Of a stretch of 10,336 nt of DNA, positions 8,199-10,336 are shown piece after piece. Within the stretch, counting starts at the first letter, position 1. Each line of letters opens with the position of its first letter. A program made the translations under genes and the position numbers. Source of the stretch: Bacteroidota bacterium (GTDB lineage: Bacteria > Bacteroidota > Bacteroidia > NS11-12g > UBA955); contig CANFUB010000072.1 in the NCBI GenBank assembly GCA_947450015.1, positions 1 through 10,336 of the forward strand. The letters are read 5' to 3'. Below the pieces are notes generated by a model. That model was not told the origin of the DNA. It saw only the letters and a program-made list of their open reading frames with translations, and ran no database searches.

Positions 8199-10336
8199 AT
8201 GAAAAGTGTTTTTAAACTTCAAAGACTATTGATATTGGTGCTAATTAATTTTAGCGCCAATATTGGTTTAAAAGCATCCCATATTCTAGGCGCAGAAATT
8301 AGCTATCAACACATAAAGGCAAGTCAGTATAAATTTACTTTAAAAGTTTACCGCGATTGCAATGAATGTAAGTTCAATAACAATGGTGGGGGCAATAACA
8401 ATGTGAATTGCGATGAGGTGCCGAATTTAAAAATCAATGGTGTAGTTAACTCAGGTTACAGCGGTTTCTTAGATGATATACAACTAACAAGAGTTGCCAT
8501 TAAAGATATTACACCCACATGTTATGGCACATTAAGCAAATGTCATGGAGGCTCTGGTATTGATAATGGTTACGAAGTACAAATATTTGAAGGCGATTAT
8601 AATTTTTCCAATTTTATTCAACAAGGGAAATGCGCATTTGATATAAGCATTGCTATTTCTGGAAGAAATCCTGCGATTAATTCATCGTTAGCCGAGCAAA
8701 ATTTTTTCAACTATGTGCATTTGAATTTATGCAATGGTTTGCCAAATGAATCCAGCAAATTTAATTTAAATCCTGTCTTAACACTGCTTCAAAATCAAAC
8801 CCATCGCATTGCGCTAGGGATAAGTAACCCAGATAATGATTCATTGGTGTTCAAACTGCAACCAGCGTTGTTAAACCGTTTGCAATCCATTAGTTATAGT
8901 CTCGGTAAAACAGGCACTAAGCCTTATACAGTTTATTGTAGCAGTGGTTCTAATTGTCCGCCAAATCCAGATGCAACCCCATTGGCTGAAGGGTTTTACC
9001 TTTCACCTACAACTGGAGATTTAGTGTTCACGCCAACTGTTCAAAGCGAAGCTGGTGTAATTGTAGTTGAATGTGAAGAATGGAAAAAAGATGCCAACGG
9101 AATGTATTTCCTCTCAGGTGTTACCAGAAGAGATATATATGCAGAGGTTGTCTCTGGTACCAATAATTTACCAGTCATAAAGAATAAAGAATTAAATATT
9201 ACGATTTGTGAAGGTGAAACATTCAATTATCCAATTGATTTAGAAGATCTGAAATTGTTTGGCTTATTCTCGGATACAGTTACCCTTGAATACTTTTCTG
9301 ATTTAAACGATTTGTCAATCATTAAATCGAACTTAAACATTCCGCCTTATAATTATTACCGCCTCAGCTTGTCTAATACCCTCAATAAAAATGGCAAGTA
9401 TTACATAACATTGTTGGCAAAAGATAATAATTGCCCAATGAATGGTCAAGGCTCTAAAACAATTGTCTTGAATATTCTTGCCAATAGACAGTTAAACTAT
9501 ACTTATAAAACAAAGAATTGTGGATTGCTTCAGGTTGAAAATAAAAACAAAAACCAAGCGGTGCGATGGACCCTTTGCGATATTAATAATAAGGAGATTT
9601 ATAAATCAATTTCAACGGGATTTAACTTTCAGTTGCCAAGTGGCGGACAATATATTTTGAAGTACTATCTTGAAGCGACAGATAAATTATGTGCACTTAG
9701 TAAACAAGATGTAATCACCATCCCTGATTTTGTAAGTCCTGTAATTGATTTGGGCCCAGCTCAAAATGTTTGCCCAAGCACCTTGGTGACAATTGCTCCA
9801 ATAAAGCTCAATACATTTGATAAGTATAAAATTCTCCTTGAAAATGTAGAAGTGCAATTGCCTTATAAATACACTGCAGTGAATGATGTTCGCCATCATT
9901 TTAAAGTGGTTCAAGACAATGGCTGTTTTGCAGAATTAGTATACAACGTGAATGTTTATCCAACCTTACAAAGAAGCTTTATAAAAGATACCCTTTGTGC
10001 CAATATCACCGCAAGGTTAGATTTAGATGAATTGATTTTGGCAGATAAGAATTTAATTACTAAGATTGATTTTAGTACCCTCAGTACAGCGTTAAGCATT
10101 CAAAAAATAAATGATTTGAATTGGGAAGCAAAAATAGCCAAACCAAATGCGGCTCAAGTAATTTTGAATTGTGTTATTACGGATAAGAATGGATGTGTAA
10201 CCAAAGATCTATTAACCCTTGAAATTGTGGAACCACTACCAATTGGCATTAATGTTCCAAAAGAGGTTTGTTCCAATATAAAATCAGTCAATTTAGAATC
10301 ATCAAAGTGGTCTCAGTGGACCTGCATAAACTATCC
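8199..10336 (+). CDS. Large secreted protein, paralogue of the upstream gene by its N-terminal domain; 3' end cut by the window
   Basis: An open frame of 712 codons runs from ATG at 8199 to the window edge with no stop (checked by translation), so the protein is longer than seen here. Residues 1-26 are a signal peptide (MKSVFKLQRLLILVLINFSA..) ending before SHILGAEISY. Residues 27-318 match the N-terminal domain of the preceding gene: SHILGAEISY against SHMMGSDVSY, KVYRDC in both, TGDLVFTP against TGDIIFTP, and GVTRRD in both. Beta-rich modules follow, with repeated strand starts such as ITICEGE (C337), NVCPST (C525), DTLCAN (C600) and EVCSN (C691), 75-91 residues apart over the last three. 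A type B sorting domain past the window edge is expected from the family but not seen. A 21-base gap after the previous stop, on the same strand, suggests co-transcription. By eye its codons are more AT-rich than those of its neighbour. Exact function unknown; probably a surface or adhesion protein. Confidence 0.88.
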   Translation, partial: MKSVFKLQRLLILVLINFSANIGLKASHILGAEISYQHIKASQYKFTLKVYRDCNECKFNNNGGGNNNVNCDEVPNLKINGVVNSGYSGFLDDIQLTRVAIKDITPTCYGTLSKCHGGSGIDNGYEVQIFEGDYNFSNFIQQGKCAFDISIAISGRNPAINSSLAEQNFFNYVHLNLCNGLPNESSKFNLNPVLTLLQNQTHRIALGISNPDNDSLVFKLQPALLNRLQSISYSLGKTGTKPYTVYCSSGSNCPPNPDATPLAEGFYLSPTTGDLVFTPTVQSEAGVIVVECEEWKKDANGMYFLSGVTRRDIYAEVVSGTNNLPVIKNKELNITICEGETFNYPIDLEDLKLFGLFSDTVTLEYFSDLNDLSIIKSNLNIPPYNYYRLSLSNTLNKNGKYYITLLAKDNNCPMNGQGSKTIVLNILANRQLNYTYKTKNCGLLQVENKNKNQAVRWTLCDINNKEIYKSISTGFNFQLPSGGQYILKYYLEATDKLCALSKQDVITIPDFVSPVIDLGPAQNVCPSTLVTIAPIKLNTFDKYKILLENVEVQLPYKYTAVNDVRHHFKVVQDNGCFAELVYNVNVYPTLQRSFIKDTLCANITARLDLDELILADKNLITKIDFSTLSTALSIQKINDLNWEAKIAKPNAAQVILNCVITDKNGCVTKDLLTLEIVEPLPIGINVPKEVCSNIKSVNLESSKWSQWTCINY

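Overview
The window looks like chromosomal DNA from a member of the Bacteroidota that has a type IX secretion system (T9SS). It is AT-rich, and none of the visible starts is preceded by a Shine-Dalgarno-like sequence. One secreted product ends in a T9SS type A sorting domain and the next in a gliding-motility-associated type B (CHU_C) domain. Genus cannot be fixed from the sequence. A Chitinophagales, Sphingobacteriales or Flavobacteriales-type lineage fits better than the gut Bacteroidaceae, which mostly lack T9SS.

All five genes lie on the + strand, packed almost without gaps, and probably form one operon. (1) 1-537: an ECF-type sigma factor. (2) 534-2018: a protein with a cytoplasmic anti-sigma-like N-terminus, one inner-membrane segment, a long polar linker and a C-terminal outer-membrane beta-barrel; it overlaps gene 1 by 4 bases (ATGA). 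(3) 2015-3544: a secreted T9SS type A cargo protein starting at TTG, overlapping gene 2 by 4 bases (TTGA). (4) 3564-8177: a 1537-residue modular surface protein with Ig/PKD-like repeats and a type B sorting domain, after a 19-base gap. (5) 8199 to the right edge: a second large protein with the same N-terminal domain as gene 4, open for 712 codons and cut by the window end.

Proposed logic (inference): the sigma factor is held by the membrane-spanning partner, whose barrel and linker could report the state of the outer membrane or surface. Release of the sigma factor would drive this operon and perhaps other loci, supplying large T9SS-exported surface proteins. The most notable item is gene 2, whose layout matches the dual membrane-spanning anti-sigma (Dma) type described in Bacteroides. 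Here it is joined in one transcription unit with T9SS cargo.

I see no RNA genes, insertion sequences, CRISPR arrays, attachment sites or convincing terminators. There is no gene-free stretch over 25 bases. The upstream promoter region lies outside the window.
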